Shown piece by piece: positions 63,887 to 64,000 of a stretch of 64,000 bases of DNA. Within the stretch, counting starts at the first letter, position 1, and every line of letters starts with the position of its first letter. The notes beneath the pieces were generated by a model. It was not told the origin of the DNA and searched no databases. It saw only the letters and a list, made by a program, of their open reading frames with translations. Location: the NCBI GenBank assembly GCA_017643925.1, contig JAEPML010000004.1, forward strand, positions 124,001 to 188,000, in the 5' to 3' direction. The stretch comes from Roseibium sp. (lineage in GTDB: Bacteria > Pseudomonadota > Alphaproteobacteria > Rhizobiales > Stappiaceae). The position numbers and the translations under genes are program-made.

Positions 63887-64000
63887 ATGAGCAACGGCGA
63901 CTACAGCATCGGCGGCCAGGTTGGTGGCGGATTCGGCGCCAGCATGGGTGGCGGCTACGGCGGCCAGGGCGGCGGATTTGGCGGCGCCGGTGGCGGTGAC
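63887..64000 (+). CDS. Start of a Gly-rich protein, probably a thioredoxin/TPR (TrxA/CnoX-type) protein, cut by the right edge
   Basis: 38 codons are visible from ATG 63887 (AAGGA seven bases upstream) and the frame is open at the end of the window. The start MSNGDYSIGGQVGGG is followed by a repeat of Gly with Tyr, Gln and Phe. In other Rhizobiales a PrdX gene is followed by a thioredoxin-fold protein with TPR repeats that has just such a Gly-rich N-terminal tail, so I infer that, but the thioredoxin domain itself is not in the window. Confidence 0.6.
   Translation, partial: MSNGDYSIGGQVGGGFGASMGGGYGGQGGGFGGAGGGD

Overview
The window reads as chromosomal DNA of an alphaproteobacterium, most likely of the Rhizobiales/Hyphomicrobiales and possibly the Stappiaceae (Roseibium/Labrenzia/Stappia-like; the family-level guess is weak). 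The reasons are: ethylmalonyl-CoA pathway genes (ecm/meaA, ccr, mesaconyl-CoA hydratase); an aerobic cobaltochelatase block cobS-cobT lying with a J-domain gene, bolA and rpmB; an IalB-family protein; a CtrA-type TTAA-N7-TTAA box; a direct-repeat GAAC-N7-GAAC LexA-type box; and a mobile palindromic repeat of a kind common in Rhizobiales. Coding density is high and I see no prophage, IS element or CRISPR array.

Layout. 1-4.1 kb: a gene cut by the left edge, then divergent ecm and ccr sharing a palindrome-rich control region. 4.2-14.5 kb: small secreted or cell-wall proteins (CAP lipoprotein, SH3 protein, GH25 lysozyme, VanX-like dipeptidase, IalB), an HSL-type hydrolase, exonuclease III, a class IV transaminase resembling (R)-amine transaminases, a quinone reductase, a SpoU methylase and a secreted caspase-like protein. 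14.7-24.8 kb: rlmN, a cytochrome P460, a chemoreceptor, a two-subunit molybdenum dehydrogenase (iorB/iorA) facing its probable TetR regulator, and argG. 24.8-34 kb: ferredoxin, GT87-like membrane protein, folP-folK, a MarR-MFS pair, typA, mesaconyl-CoA hydratase and an HD-domain gene. 34-49 kb: a housekeeping block (L,D-transpeptidase, accA, DUF3108, rpmB, queuosine precursor transporter, cobT, cobS, J-protein, bolA, CBS-domain protein, aroB, aroK, a 47-residue membrane peptide, xerD). 49-64 kb: acyl-CoA synthetase, GNAT/flippase pair, TetR/SDR pair, YchJ, an EEP nuclease, cytochrome c, ggt, a TetR/membrane pair, a ThuA-Gfo/Idh operon, tRNA-Gly(GCC), a YbaK-type deacylase and the start of a thioredoxin-like gene.

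How the genes fit together: Ecm, Ccr and mesaconyl-CoA hydratase are three steps of one acetyl-CoA assimilation route; Ecm needs adenosylcobalamin, for which CobS and CobT supply two subunits of the cobalt-insertion enzyme. Several regulator/target pairs (TetR-iorAB, MarR-MFS, TetR-SDR, membrane protein-TetR) have clear inverted-repeat operators in their intergenic regions.

The most interesting unexplained signal is at 53432-53624. A perfect -35 box, a LexA-type direct repeat over the -10/start region, no start codon for a convincing ORF, and a 13-bp perfect hairpin with seven T's together look like an SOS-controlled small RNA. A second signal is a 13-bp hairpin at 33192-33223 that swallows the Shine-Dalgarno sequence of the HD-domain gene and ends at its ATG.
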